Assembly (NCBI GenBank): GCA_035547835.1
Contig: DASZTW010000011.1
Location: forward strand, 1-64,000
DNA from: Acidimicrobiales bacterium
GTDB lineage: Bacteria; Actinomycetota; Acidimicrobiia; Acidimicrobiales; Iamiaceae
DNA length: 64,000 bases
Direction: 5' to 3'
Made by a program: the position numbers and the translations under genes. Shown here piece by piece: positions 7,303 through 14,410 of this stretch. The notes beneath the pieces are model-generated. The model was not told the DNA's origin. It saw nothing but the letters and a program-made list of their open reading frames with translations, and did not search any database. Position 1 is the stretch's first letter. Every line of letters begins with the position of its first letter.

Positions 7303-7797
7303 GTGAGAAGTCTACTAGCGAGTACTTCGCCTGCTCTGGAGCAATGGTACTGGGTATCCCAGATCACTCTGTCGATTATTCTGACGGTATCGGCGGTAGC
7401 TGCGGTCGTTCAGATTGTCGGACTGCGCAGGACGTTGCTCAGCCAGGGATTTGAGGAGGACGCAGGTCGGATCAGGCGGCTATCCGACCTCATGTTGAAC
7501 TACCCGCGAGAACTCAATGAGCTAGGCACATACAATACTTCTGGGAAGCAACTCTCAACTTCAGCCTGCGTTCTGGCGGAAGCCATTCTAGATGAACTAG
7601 ATACGGTTCTACTCCGTAAGGGCACCTTCGAGAAGCGCTGGGGGGCGCGAAATCTACCGGACCTGCGACTCTGGATGAGAGATATGATGGCCGAGTATCC
7701 TGGTCTGATGTGGTGCTTGCAGCGGCGGAGAGAATGGTATACGGGTGGCCTGAGAGATCTCGCGGCTGCCGTAAGCGATACGGACGCGACCAGTTAG
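7303..7797 (+). CDS. One-TM protein, last gene of the polyamine-type cassette
   Basis: 164 residues from GTG, 21 bases after the transferase gene. One hydrophobic helix at about 18-42 ('LSIILTVSAVAAVVQIVGL') is followed by a cytoplasmic, mainly helical domain with many Arg and Leu residues and several conserved-looking aromatics ('YPGLMWCLQRRREWY'). This is the arrangement of small membrane effectors or anchors in several bacterial immune cassettes, but I cannot name a family. It shares the AT-richer composition of speD and the transferase and clearly travels with them. A role as membrane effector triggered by the products of the two enzymes is inference only. Confidence 0.6.
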   Translation: MRSLLASTSPALEQWYWVSQITLSIILTVSAVAAVVQIVGLRRTLLSQGFEEDAGRIRRLSDLMLNYPRELNELGTYNTSGKQLSTSACVLAEAILDELDTVLLRKGTFEKRWGARNLPDLRLWMRDMMAEYPGLMWCLQRRREWYTGGLRDLAAAVSDTDATS

Positions 7798-7842
7798 CGG
7801 ATATAATCATTTTAGTTGTTTGGAACTTGCGGCGGCGCCGTA

Positions 7843-8274
7843 TCAGCTATGGTGGTTGGCCGTCCAGACTACTAGCGCAACATCAGCCACTATATTGTCC
7901 TCATAATAGCTGCGAAATGTTGACGTCATGATGCCCAGCTGGTCGGCCGCGATCCGGCGGCGATGCTTGAGCAGTTGCCCTCGTGCCTCAGGCGTGACTC
8001 CGAAGAGCGCCTGCGTGGCTAGACCGGTGGCTCCCTCACCGAGGGAGCGTACGGCCGCAGTGATCCGATCCGCGAGGTTGAGTGCCCGGAGATATGGGTC
8101 GGTCGTGTCACCCGGTGAGAGATCATCGGCAGCCAGGATGACAGCGTCTGGGAAGAGATCGAGGTAGCGGACCATCTGCGCCGGCCTGACGCCCACGCGC
8201 AGCAGCTCCTGCAATGCACGCGTGATCACCTCGACCGGGTGCTCAGCCCCGGTGGCGGGTGACGACTCGTCCAC
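7843..8274 (-). CDS. Helical protein of unknown function, possible remnant
   Basis: 143 residues from GTG. The C-terminal part ('GVTPEARGQLLKHRRRIAAD' then 'STFRSYYEDNIVADVA') resembles a winged-helix-like motif that recurs in actinobacterial regulatory and conflict proteins ('L..RR..AA..L.....FR'). The N-terminal half is helical and unassigned. The frame stays open upstream to a TAA near 8365, and a strong AGGAGG lies at about 8344-8349 without a standard start codon at the right distance. The true start may therefore be a rare codon (CTG or ATC), or the gene may have lost its 5' end. It is convergent with the TM gene at 7303. Confidence 0.4.
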   Translation of the reverse strand: MDESSPATGAEHPVEVITRALQELLRVGVRPAQMVRYLDLFPDAVILAADDLSPGDTTDPYLRALNLADRITAAVRSLGEGATGLATQALFGVTPEARGQLLKHRRRIAADQLGIMTSTFRSYYEDNIVADVALVVWTANHHS

Positions 8275-8349
8275 ATCGCCCTGCGTGCCGCTGGTCGCCC
8301 GAACCAGCCGGTACCGCGAGATCGCACGCAGGCCCTTGATCAGCCTCCT

Positions 8350-8397
8350 GCCACAAAATTAGTCAGGAACTGGTCACTTTCCTCCACGTTTTGTGGC
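8350..8397. repeat. Inverted repeat GCCACAAAA / TTTTGTGGC
   Basis: Perfect 9-bp arms at 8350-8358 and 8389-8397 in the AT-richer region between divergent genes (7843 minus and 8424 plus). Could be a regulatory site or a scar of the junction between the cargo and the transfer backbone. Confidence 0.4.
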
Positions 8398-8423
8398 TTT
8401 TGGATGCGTCATCGTCTCGGGTG

Positions 8424-8567
8424 ATGACCCGCACCCCTGATTCCGACCCCAACGAAAACGATGTTCCCCACTGGGGCGGCGTCTCGTTCTCCGGGCTCGA
8501 CACCCGCCACTGGCTCCCCTACCTCCCGCCTGAGGTCGTAGAGCAAGCCGCCAACGACTCTGACTGA
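8424..8567 (+). CDS. Small acidic protein (47 aa)
   Basis: ATG at 8424, with an in-frame GTG directly before it, opens a 47-codon frame ending in TGA, followed 11 bases later by a strong terminator hairpin. The peptide is rich in Asp, Pro and Trp ('NDVPHWGGVSFSGLDTRHWL') and has a typical C-terminal helix ('PEVVEQAAND'). No family recognised. Clean framing by upstream inverted repeat and downstream terminator supports a real single-gene unit at the start of the transfer region. Confidence 0.5.
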   Translation: MTRTPDSDPNENDVPHWGGVSFSGLDTRHWLPYLPPEVVEQAANDSD

Positions 8568-8578
8568 TCCACCCACAG

Positions 8579-8603
8579 AGGCCCACGCCCAAGGCGTGGG
8601 CCT
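8579..8603 (+). terminator. Intrinsic terminator
   Basis: Perfect 11-bp GC-rich hairpin (AGGCCCACGCC / GGCGTGGGCCT) with a 3-base loop, followed by CTTCTCG. It separates the 47-aa gene from the transfer operon. Confidence 0.65.
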
Positions 8604-8620
8604 CTTCTCGTACAGGAGAG

Positions 8621-8992
8621 ATGACCAACATGACTGAACTGCTTCCAACCATTCGTAACGCCACCCAGCCTGCTCGGCTGCCCGGCGCAGCACCCCGCCT
8701 CCCTCGCCACACCAGCCGTGCACTGGCGGCGCTGGAACAGCGCACCATGCTGCGCCAGGCCGGCGTTCTGGCCGAGTCGGTCGTGCAGCTGACCAAGCTA
8801 CAAGAGATCGACCGCCTGGCCCGCGAAGCCGCCAGCGGCCACGCAATGCTGGTGCGCTGGCGCGAAACCCTGGCTGCCGGCGACCCGCTGCTCGATGACG
8901 AGCTGCGCTACTTCACGGACCTCGCCCGCCTCGGCAAGGGCGAGATCCTGATGGACACCATCACGACCTACTGCCGCGAGAGCAACCGGTGA
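8621..8992 (+). CDS. Conserved element protein, first gene of transfer-region chain
   Basis: 123 residues, or 120 if the ATG at 8630 is used; the AGGAG site sits better for 8630. The protein is alpha-helical and charged after a Pro/Arg-rich N-terminus ('LAALEQRTMLRQAG', 'IDRLAREAASGHAMLVRWRE'). No catalytic motif. The stop overlaps the next start by four bases (GTGA), so translation is coupled. The position ahead of small membrane proteins and a coupling ATPase suggests an accessory transfer or stabilisation role. Function unknown. Confidence 0.6.
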   Translation: MTNMTELLPTIRNATQPARLPGAAPRLPRHTSRALAALEQRTMLRQAGVLAESVVQLTKLQEIDRLAREAASGHAMLVRWRETLAAGDPLLDDELRYFTDLARLGKGEILMDTITTYCRESNR

Positions 8993-9201
8993 TCGCCCTC
9001 GTCTTCCTGGTGATCCTCTTGCTGCTGGCATTGAGCGGGTTCGTCTTCTTGCTCGGCTTCCGGCTGGGCTCGGCCGGCTGGCTCGAGGAGATGACCCGAG
9101 TCCGCGCTCAGGCGATCGAGGCCCAGCGCCGGATGCAAGACCTGACCCGGCAGGCCTTCCAGGCCATGACCGAAGAGCTGGGCAAGCGCCGCCCCCGGTG
9201 A
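8989..9201 (+). CDS. Small one-TM protein of the transfer operon
   Basis: 70 residues from GTG, overlapping the preceding stop (GTGA). One N-terminal helix at about 3-25 ('VFLVILLLLALSGFVFLLGF') is followed by an amphipathic coiled-coil-like tail ('RVRAQAIEAQRRMQDLTRQA'). Likely inner-membrane component or scaffold. Coupled to the next small membrane gene by another GTGA overlap. Confidence 0.6.
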   Translation: MIALVFLVILLLLALSGFVFLLGFRLGSAGWLEEMTRVRAQAIEAQRRMQDLTRQAFQAMTEELGKRRPR

Positions 9202-9371
9202 CTGATCCACTGAAGCCGCTGACCGATCGCCTGCTGGAGATCGCCGTGGTGCTCCTGTTGGCAGCGCTGGCGCTGCGTTGGGCCTGGGCGGTCTTCCAGC
9301 CGCTCCTGCCAGTCGCAGTCGGCGGGGGCGTGCTCTACGGCTTCATCGTCTGGCAGCGCCACCGCCGGTAG
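9198..9371 (+). CDS. Small two-TM protein of the transfer operon (57 aa)
   Basis: Starts at a GTG whose last two bases form the stop of the preceding gene (GTGA), and ends at TAG. Two hydrophobic segments, about residues 13-28 ('EIAVVLLLAALALRWAW') and 36-50 ('LPVAVGGGVLYGFIVW'), flank a short Pro-containing turn; the tail is 'QRHRR'. Together with the 70-aa protein before it, it probably forms a small membrane complex for conjugative DNA export. Inference from position. Confidence 0.6.
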   Translation: MTDPLKPLTDRLLEIAVVLLLAALALRWAWAVFQPLLPVAVGGGVLYGFIVWQRHRR

Positions 9372-9412
9372 GCCCCGTCCGTCTGCCGTGGATTTCACAA
9401 CGAAAGCTTGAC

Positions 9413-9465
9413 TGTTGACATTGAGTATCAGCAAAATGGAGGCTTGTAGATATTCAATGTCAACA
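9413..9465. promoter_or_regulatory. Inverted repeat / operator before the coupling-ATPase operon
   Basis: Arms of 16 bp (TGTTGACATTGAGTAT at 9413-9428 and ATATTCAATGTCAACA at 9450-9465) match with one mismatch. The left arm contains GTTGACATTGAGTATCA, repeated with one change at 13364-13380 before the XRE gene. This is a probable repressor operator overlapping a TTGACA -35-like hexamer. Confidence 0.6.
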
Positions 9466-9481
9466 CAGGAGAGGAGGTGAA

Positions 9482-9622
9482 ATGGACAAGCAAAGCCGCG
9501 TTACGGCCATTCACTCCGCCACACCCAACCTGCGCAAGCTGGCCCGGGCGCTCCTGCTGTTGGTCGCCGAGCAATCTCCCAAGCAGACCGCCCAGCCGCC
9601 CACAGAACGGAAGGCCAGCTAA
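9482..9622 (+). CDS. Small basic protein (46 aa) ahead of the coupling ATPase
   Basis: ATG with an excellent GGAGAGGAGGTG site; ends in TAA that overlaps the next ATG (TAATG). The 46 residues are Arg/Lys-rich at the N-terminus with one short hydrophobic helix ('LARALLLLVAEQ'). It is the first gene after the 9413-9465 operator and may serve mainly to couple translation of the large ATPase gene, or be a small accessory peptide. Confidence 0.5.
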   Translation: MDKQSRVTAIHSATPNLRKLARALLLLVAEQSPKQTAQPPTERKAS

Positions 9623-11904
9623 TGGCCGCCTCGCTCTGGCTGGCCGTGACGGCGGCCGCCGCCTTCGTGGCAGGCGTCCTGCTGCTGCGGGCCGCCGAAC
9701 AGCGCCGGATCAACCACGGCGCCCGCAGCTTCTGCTTGCGCTTTCCGCGTGACATGGCCGCTGAAGATGTGACGGTGTTCGTAGCCGGCCTGGCCGGCGT
9801 CCGGCCGCCTTGGTACTGGCACTGGCTCCGCCTGCCAACCGTCAGCCTCGAGACCCACGCCACCGCCGGTCAGATCGACCACTACCTGTTCATTCCCAAG
9901 CCGCTGACCGGCATCGTGCTGTCGCACCTCCGCGCCGCCCTGCCGAGCGTGCGGGTCGAGCTAGCCGAGGCCCCGCCCGCCGCGGATCTCAGCCACGGCA
10001 TCGAGCTGCGCACCACCAGCCGGCAGCGGCCGCTGCGCACTGACCGGGCGGCAGCCACCTCGGCAGCGCTGTTGACCACGCTGCTGCCGCTCCGACCAGA
10101 CGAGCAAGTAGTGGTGCAGTGGCTGCTGACGCCGGCCTTGCTGCCGCGTCCGCTGAAGCTGGCCAGCCGGCCCCGCCAACCTGAGCTGCTGACGCCGCTG
10201 CGTGAGGATCACGACTACGACATCTCGCCGCACGGCGAAGCGCTCCGAGCCGCCCGCGCCAAGCAGGCCGAAGCCACCTTCTCGTGCGTAGGACGGATCG
10301 CCGTCAAGGCAGCCGCCCGCCCACGGGCCCGCTACCTGCTGCAGCGGATACGTGGTGCCTACGAGCTTGTCAGCGCGCCCGGCATCCAGCTCGACCGCCG
10401 CCTTGGCGTCAGCAGTCGCTTGGCGGCTCGCTACGCCAGCCAGCGCCGGATCCCGCTGGTGACGTGGCCGGTCCTGCTCAACGCCGCCGAGATCAGTGCC
10501 GTCATGGGCTGGCCGGTCGGCGTGACGCAGCTGCCGGGTCTGGTGCTGGGTGCCTGCCGGCAGTTGCCGCCAGCCGCCGACCTGCCGAGCACCGGCTGCG
10601 TGGTGGCGCGTGCCACCTTCCCGGGCGCCGAGCGGCCGGTCGCCATCCAGCCGGCGGACCGCCTGCTGCACACGCTGCTGACCGGGCCCACCGGCTCGGG
10701 AAAGAGCAACCTGCTGCTGTCGCTCATCACGCAGGACATGCAGGCCGGCCGTTCGGTTGTGGTGGTTGACCCCAAGGGTGACTTGGTAACGGAATGCTTG
10801 AAGCGAGTGCCCGCCGAGCGGGTGCGGGATGTCATTGTGCTGGATCCGGGCGATGAGCAGCGCCCCGTTGGCATGGATCTGCTGACTGCCGACCAGGCCT
10901 CCGCCGAACTGGTAGCTGAACAGACGGTCTTCATCTTTCATCAGTTGTTCTCGGCCTTCTGGGGTCCCCGGACCGATGACGTCTTGCGGGCGGCGCTGCT
11001 GACGCTGATGTCGGAGCCGGGCATGACCTTGGTAGAGGTGCCGCTGCTGCTGACCAACGCCGCCTGGCGCCGCCGCTTTGTGGCCAACGTCCAACACGAC
11101 AGTGTTGGGCTCGGCCCCTTCTGGTCGTACTACGAAGGCCTCAAGCCGAACGACCAGGCGCAAGTGATCGCCCCGCTTATGAACAAGCTGCGCGCCACCT
11201 TGCTGCGCAGCCGGGTCCGCAACTGCGTTGGCCAAGCCGAGCCGCTCCTCAAGCTGGGCGAAGCCTTGGACAGCCGCAAGCTGCTGTTCGTACCGCTGCG
11301 CCAGGGCGTGCTCGGCGATGAAGCCGCCGCCCTGATGGGCTCGCTGTTCGTCTCCCGGGTCTGGCAGACCGTCCAGGCCCGCAGCGCCATCCCCGAAGCC
11401 CAGCGCCAACCGGTCCACTTCTACATTGATGAGGTTCAGAACTACCTACACCTGCCGAGCAGTGTCGGCGACATGCTGGCGGCCGCCCGCGGGCTGGGGC
11501 TCGGTCTGACGGTCGCTCACCAGCACCTCGGCCAGCTCTCCGCCGAGCTGCTGCAGGATCTCCTGGCGAACTGCCGCAGCAAGGTGGTCTTTCAAACCAC
11601 CGCCAAGGACGCACACCGCTTCGAGCAAGAGTTCACGCCCTACCTGACCGCCGCTGACCTGCAGGGCCTCGGCCGCTTTGAGGTGGTCGCCCAGCTGGCC
11701 GTCAACCAGCGGGTGGCCCCGCCGGTCACCGGCGTGACGCTGCCGCCACCCGAGCCCACCAACCATGCGGCTGCCGCCAAGGCCTGGTCGCGCCAGCACT
11801 ACGGCCGCGACCGCCAAGCCATCGAGGCCGACATGCAGGCGCGCCATGGCACGGTCGCTGCAGCGGCACCAGTCGGACGAGCACCGAAGCGGAGGTCACG
11901 ATGA
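9622..11904 (+). CDS. VirD4/TraG-like DNA-transfer coupling ATPase
   Basis: 760 residues. One N-terminal membrane helix at about 5-23 precedes an N-terminal domain of about 300 residues. Walker A 'GPTGSGKSN' is at about 355-363, followed by 'VVVVDPKGDLVTE'. Walker B and the acidic pair are in 'VHFYIDEVQNYL' at about 599-610, then 'HQHLGQLS'. These are features of hexameric coupling proteins that drive DNA through conjugative channels (TraG/VirD4 family, HerA-FtsK clade). No relaxase or mating-pore genes are visible, so the element may be a mobilizable one, or move double-stranded DNA as actinobacterial elements with FtsK-like proteins do. The last codon overlaps the start of a 40-codon gene (ATGA). 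Confidence 0.85.
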   Translation: MAASLWLAVTAAAAFVAGVLLLRAAEQRRINHGARSFCLRFPRDMAAEDVTVFVAGLAGVRPPWYWHWLRLPTVSLETHATAGQIDHYLFIPKPLTGIVLSHLRAALPSVRVELAEAPPAADLSHGIELRTTSRQRPLRTDRAAATSAALLTTLLPLRPDEQVVVQWLLTPALLPRPLKLASRPRQPELLTPLREDHDYDISPHGEALRAARAKQAEATFSCVGRIAVKAAARPRARYLLQRIRGAYELVSAPGIQLDRRLGVSSRLAARYASQRRIPLVTWPVLLNAAEISAVMGWPVGVTQLPGLVLGACRQLPPAADLPSTGCVVARATFPGAERPVAIQPADRLLHTLLTGPTGSGKSNLLLSLITQDMQAGRSVVVVDPKGDLVTECLKRVPAERVRDVIVLDPGDEQRPVGMDLLTADQASAELVAEQTVFIFHQLFSAFWGPRTDDVLRAALLTLMSEPGMTLVEVPLLLTNAAWRRRFVANVQHDSVGLGPFWSYYEGLKPNDQAQVIAPLMNKLRATLLRSRVRNCVGQAEPLLKLGEALDSRKLLFVPLRQGVLGDEAAALMGSLFVSRVWQTVQARSAIPEAQRQPVHFYIDEVQNYLHLPSSVGDMLAAARGLGLGLTVAHQHLGQLSAELLQDLLANCRSKVVFQTTAKDAHRFEQEFTPYLTAADLQGLGRFEVVAQLAVNQRVAPPVTGVTLPPPEPTNHAAAAKAWSRQHYGRDRQAIEADMQARHGTVAAAAPVGRAPKRRSR

Positions 11905-12023
11905 GTTGGCCGGTCGCTTGTCCGTTCGGGTTGCCAAGCCACGGCCAGCTGCCGTGGTCAGACGGGCTATCTGCAGCCGATCCGGTAGCGACACATGACG
12001 GAAGCCATGGAGTCGAGTCGTGA
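11901..12023 (+). CDS. Tiny coupled gene (40 aa)
   Basis: ATG at 11901 (ATGA overlap with the ATPase stop, GGAGG site upstream) opens a 40-codon frame whose TGA overlaps the GTG of the next gene (GTGA). The peptide ('PFGLPSHGQLPWSDGL' in its middle) has no known motif. Overlaps at both ends with large genes argue that it is translated, perhaps as a relay that couples the two. Confidence 0.45.
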   Translation: MSWPVACPFGLPSHGQLPWSDGLSAADPVATHDGSHGVES

Positions 12024-12820
12024 ACGGCCGCCCCTACGTAACCGCCCATTACCTGGCCGACCTGCGCACCAGGCTGACCGAGGTCGACTGGGCAATCGTG
12101 GCGGACGTTCGCCAGATGCGGCTGGCCTCAGCCCGAGACCTGCAGGCACTCCAGCAGCTGCGCGCCCCGCTGCAGGTGCGATCGTTTCGGCGCCGCTTGC
12201 AGCAGCTGCACGAGCTCGGCGTGCTGGCCCGCCTGGAGCGGACGGTCGGCGGCCAGCGGGCTGGCTCGGCCGGCTTCGTCTACCGCCTCGGCAGTGCCGG
12301 CCAGCGGCTGCTGGCGAACGAGCACGGCGGTGCCATCCAGCGGCCGTGGACGCCCCGGCCCGCTTGGCTGCGGCACGCCCTGGCCGCCAGTCACCTCTAC
12401 GTAGTGCTGCGCCTGGCCGAAGCCGAGCAGCGGCTTCGTCTGCTCGACTATCAGCCGGAGCCGTTGGCGTGGCGGCGCTTCCAGGCAGTCGGCGGCCAAG
12501 CGGTCACCCTCAAGCCCGATGGCTTCGCCCGCTACGAGCTGCCTGATGCGCTCGTCAGCAGCTTCCTCGAGGTCGACTGCGCCAGCGAGTCGCCCGCCAC
12601 CATCGCCCGCAAACTCGGCGTCTACATCGCCTGCTGGCAGAGCGGCCAAGCCCTCGACTCGAGCGGCGTCTTCCCGGAAACGCTCTGGCTGGTGCCAGAC
12701 CAGCGCCGCCGTGCGGTCTTGCAGCGGGTGATCGATCAGCATCCAGCCGAAGCCCGCCGCCTCTTCCGGGTCGGCTGTTACGACCAGGCCCGACAGCTGT
12801 TTACGGAGCCGCCGCCCTGA
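12020..12820 (+). CDS. Replication-relaxation family protein
   Basis: 266 residues from GTG. The N-terminus has a winged-helix pattern ('VDWAIVADVRQMRLASARDL', 'RRRLQQLHELGVLARLERTV', 'FVYRLGSAGQRLL'), followed by a central 'WLRHALAASHLYVVL' segment and a nuclease-like or regulatory C-terminal part with 'KPDGFARYEL' and 'FLEVDCASESPATI'. This order is that of the replication-relaxation family found on actinobacterial integrative elements, where it is thought to take part in initiating transfer or replication. The E/D residues of the last block resemble restriction-endonuclease-fold signatures. It lies immediately after the coupling ATPase, the usual pairing. Confidence 0.7.
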   Translation: MNGRPYVTAHYLADLRTRLTEVDWAIVADVRQMRLASARDLQALQQLRAPLQVRSFRRRLQQLHELGVLARLERTVGGQRAGSAGFVYRLGSAGQRLLANEHGGAIQRPWTPRPAWLRHALAASHLYVVLRLAEAEQRLRLLDYQPEPLAWRRFQAVGGQAVTLKPDGFARYELPDALVSSFLEVDCASESPATIARKLGVYIACWQSGQALDSSGVFPETLWLVPDQRRRAVLQRVIDQHPAEARRLFRVGCYDQARQLFTEPPP

Positions 12821-12866
12821 CGCGGCTGGCACTGCAACAGATCAACCGTAAACAGGAGATCGCTTC

Positions 12867-13349
12867 ATGGAAGGAGCACACGAACGAAGATCAGAAGAAC
12901 AACCCGGCCGCTGGCCGGAACAGCTGCCCGAGCAGCTCACGGTTACGCCGTGGCGTGACGAGGTGGTCGAAGCCCACGGCTACGGCCCGCGCTCGATGTA
13001 CGTAGAGGTCTGCTGGTTGCCCACGCTGGGACCGAGCAGTACCTGGCTGTACCGGCGGCTTGGCAGCTGGGCCGAGTTCAACCCGGACGGCGTCCAAGTC
13101 GACACCGCCGACCTGGCCGCCTCGCTTGGCCTCGGCCAGGGTTTGGGCCGCCACTCGCTGCTGAGCCGCACCGTTGACCGCCTCATCCGGTTCGAGGCCG
13201 CCCGCTGGGCTGGCAGCGATCTGCAAGTCAGGACGGCGCTCGGCGCCCTGCCGCTGAAGCTGGCCGGACGGCTCAGCCCCACCGCCCTCAGCTTTCACGA
13301 GCAGATGCTGCGCCGGCCGGGCAACAGCATCCCGGGGAGGTCGGCGTGA
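12867..13349 (+). CDS. Element protein with a winged-helix-like region
   Basis: 160 residues, ATG after AGGAGA. Residues about 45-140 contain 'LPTLGPSSTWLYRRLGSW', 'VDTADLAASLGLGQGLGRHS' and 'RTVDRLIRFEAARW', a pattern like a winged helix-turn-helix. It follows the replication-relaxation gene and precedes the XRE/ImmA switch. Probably an element regulator or replication accessory; not assignable to a named family. Confidence 0.55.
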   Translation: MEGAHERRSEEQPGRWPEQLPEQLTVTPWRDEVVEAHGYGPRSMYVEVCWLPTLGPSSTWLYRRLGSWAEFNPDGVQVDTADLAASLGLGQGLGRHSLLSRTVDRLIRFEAARWAGSDLQVRTALGALPLKLAGRLSPTALSFHEQMLRRPGNSIPGRSA

Positions 13350-13363
13350 AACGTACAACACCC

Positions 13364-13393
13364 GTTGACATTGGGTATCAACAAGCGGACAAT
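13364..13393 (+). promoter_or_regulatory. Promoter and operator of the XRE-ImmA-integrase unit
   Basis: TTGACA (13365-13370), 17 bases, then GACAAT (13388-13393), 22 bases before the XRE ATG. The -35 lies in GTTGACATTGGGTATCA, which matches the left arm of the repeat at 9413 in 16 of 17 positions. A repressor bound here would block its own promoter and, through the second site, the transfer operon. Confidence 0.6.
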
Positions 13394-13414
13394 ACGGTGC
13401 TGAAGGAGCAGCGC

Positions 13415-13756
13415 ATGCACATCAGCCGTAAACAACTTGGCCGTCAGATCCGCGAGGCCCGCGAGGCCACCGGCATGACGCTGCGGGCGGCTGCCGAGCG
13501 CCTTGGCATCGACTCCGGCTACTACAGCCGCATCGAGACCGGCCAGAACCCGGTCGGCAAGCACGCCCGCAAGATCGCCAAGCTGTACGGCCTGAACGCT
13601 GACGAGCTGGAGGCCCAGGCCACCACCAAGCTGCCCAACTACCGGCCGTACCTACGGGCCAAGTTCGACTTGCCAGACGAGGCCATCGCCGAACTGGAAG
13701 CCCACTTCGAGGCGGTCACCAAGCAGCACGCCCGTGGGCGCCGGAGGCAGGCATGA
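13415..13756 (+). CDS. XRE-family repressor (ImmR-like)
   Basis: 113 residues; ATG after AAGGAG, chosen over an upstream in-frame GTG at 13346 that would overlap the promoter. Helix-turn-helix at about 5-60: 'LGRQIREAREATGMTLRAAA', 'SGYYSRIETGQNPVGKHARK'. A C-terminal tail of about 50 residues may be the protease-sensitive part. The stop overlaps the ImmA/IrrE gene (ATGA). In ICEBs1 an ImmR repressor is cleaved by its ImmA protease to switch on excision; the same gene order is seen here just before the integrase. Two copies of a matching operator sequence support repression of both itself and the transfer operon. Confidence 0.8.
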   Translation: MHISRKQLGRQIREAREATGMTLRAAAERLGIDSGYYSRIETGQNPVGKHARKIAKLYGLNADELEAQATTKLPNYRPYLRAKFDLPDEAIAELEAHFEAVTKQHARGRRRQA

Positions 13757-14352
13757 AGCTGCTAGCTGACCTGCGCAGCCTGCGGCCGCTCCGGCCACTG
13801 AGCACCACCGAGGCCTACTCGATCGCCGAGCGCCAGGCCGCCCGTCTGTTGCGCCGCTCTGGCGTGACCGTAGGACCGGTGCCGAGCGAGATCATCACCG
13901 AGCAGCCTTTCATCCGCGTTGGTGTCCGGCGGGGCTTGGTCTCCTCCGGTGCCACCAAGTGGATCAAGCCGCACTGGGTGATCCTGCTCAACGGCATGGA
14001 ACCGTTGACACGGCGGCGCTTCAGCCTGGCCCATGAGTACAAGCACGTGCTCGACCACCCGTATCACCGGGCGTTCGCCTCACTGAACACGCCAGAACGC
14101 CGCCAAGCCAATGAACGCCTCTGCGACTACTTTGCGGCCTGCTTGCTGATGCCACGACCGTGGATCAAGGCGGCTTGGACGGCTGGCATACAAGATCCAG
14201 TCGAACTGGCTCGCCGCTTTGAGGTTTCCCCGCAAGCCATGCAGGTCCGCCTGCTGCAGCTGGGCCTGCTTGATCCCTACGCTCGCTGCGCTGGCCTCGA
14301 TGCGACTTATCTCCGGGCCTTGCCCGTCTTGCCGCCTGAACTGGCGGCCTAA
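13753..14352 (+). CDS. ImmA/IrrE-family metallo-endopeptidase
   Basis: 199 residues, start overlapping the repressor stop by four bases. Zinc motif HEXXH is present as 'HEYKH' (His94, Glu95, His98) in 'FSLAHEYKHVLDHP', followed by the family's 'CDYFAACLLMP' helix at about 120-130. ImmA-type proteases inactivate their cognate XRE repressor under DNA damage or cell-density signals, releasing mobile-element excision. Residues after about 150 may sense the signal. It precedes the integrase gene by 58 bases with a hairpin between. Confidence 0.85.
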   Translation: MKLLADLRSLRPLRPLSTTEAYSIAERQAARLLRRSGVTVGPVPSEIITEQPFIRVGVRRGLVSSGATKWIKPHWVILLNGMEPLTRRRFSLAHEYKHVLDHPYHRAFASLNTPERRQANERLCDYFAACLLMPRPWIKAAWTAGIQDPVELARRFEVSPQAMQVRLLQLGLLDPYARCAGLDATYLRALPVLPPELAA

Positions 14353-14364
14353 ACATTTGCATTA

Positions 14365-14383
14365 TGACGCCTTCGGCGCGTCA
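14365..14383 (+). terminator. Hairpin between protease and integrase genes
   Basis: TGACGC / GCGTCA arms with a CTTCGGC loop. There is no clear T-run, so it may only attenuate read-through from the repressor-protease pair into the integrase gene. Confidence 0.4.
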
Positions 14384-14410
14384 ATAGATAGGTAAACGAG
14401 GAACTACGTC

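Noticed and set aside
12128-13361. Minus-strand frames opposite the replication-relaxation and following gene
   Set aside because: Antisense to genes with ribosome sites and recognisable winged-helix patterns.
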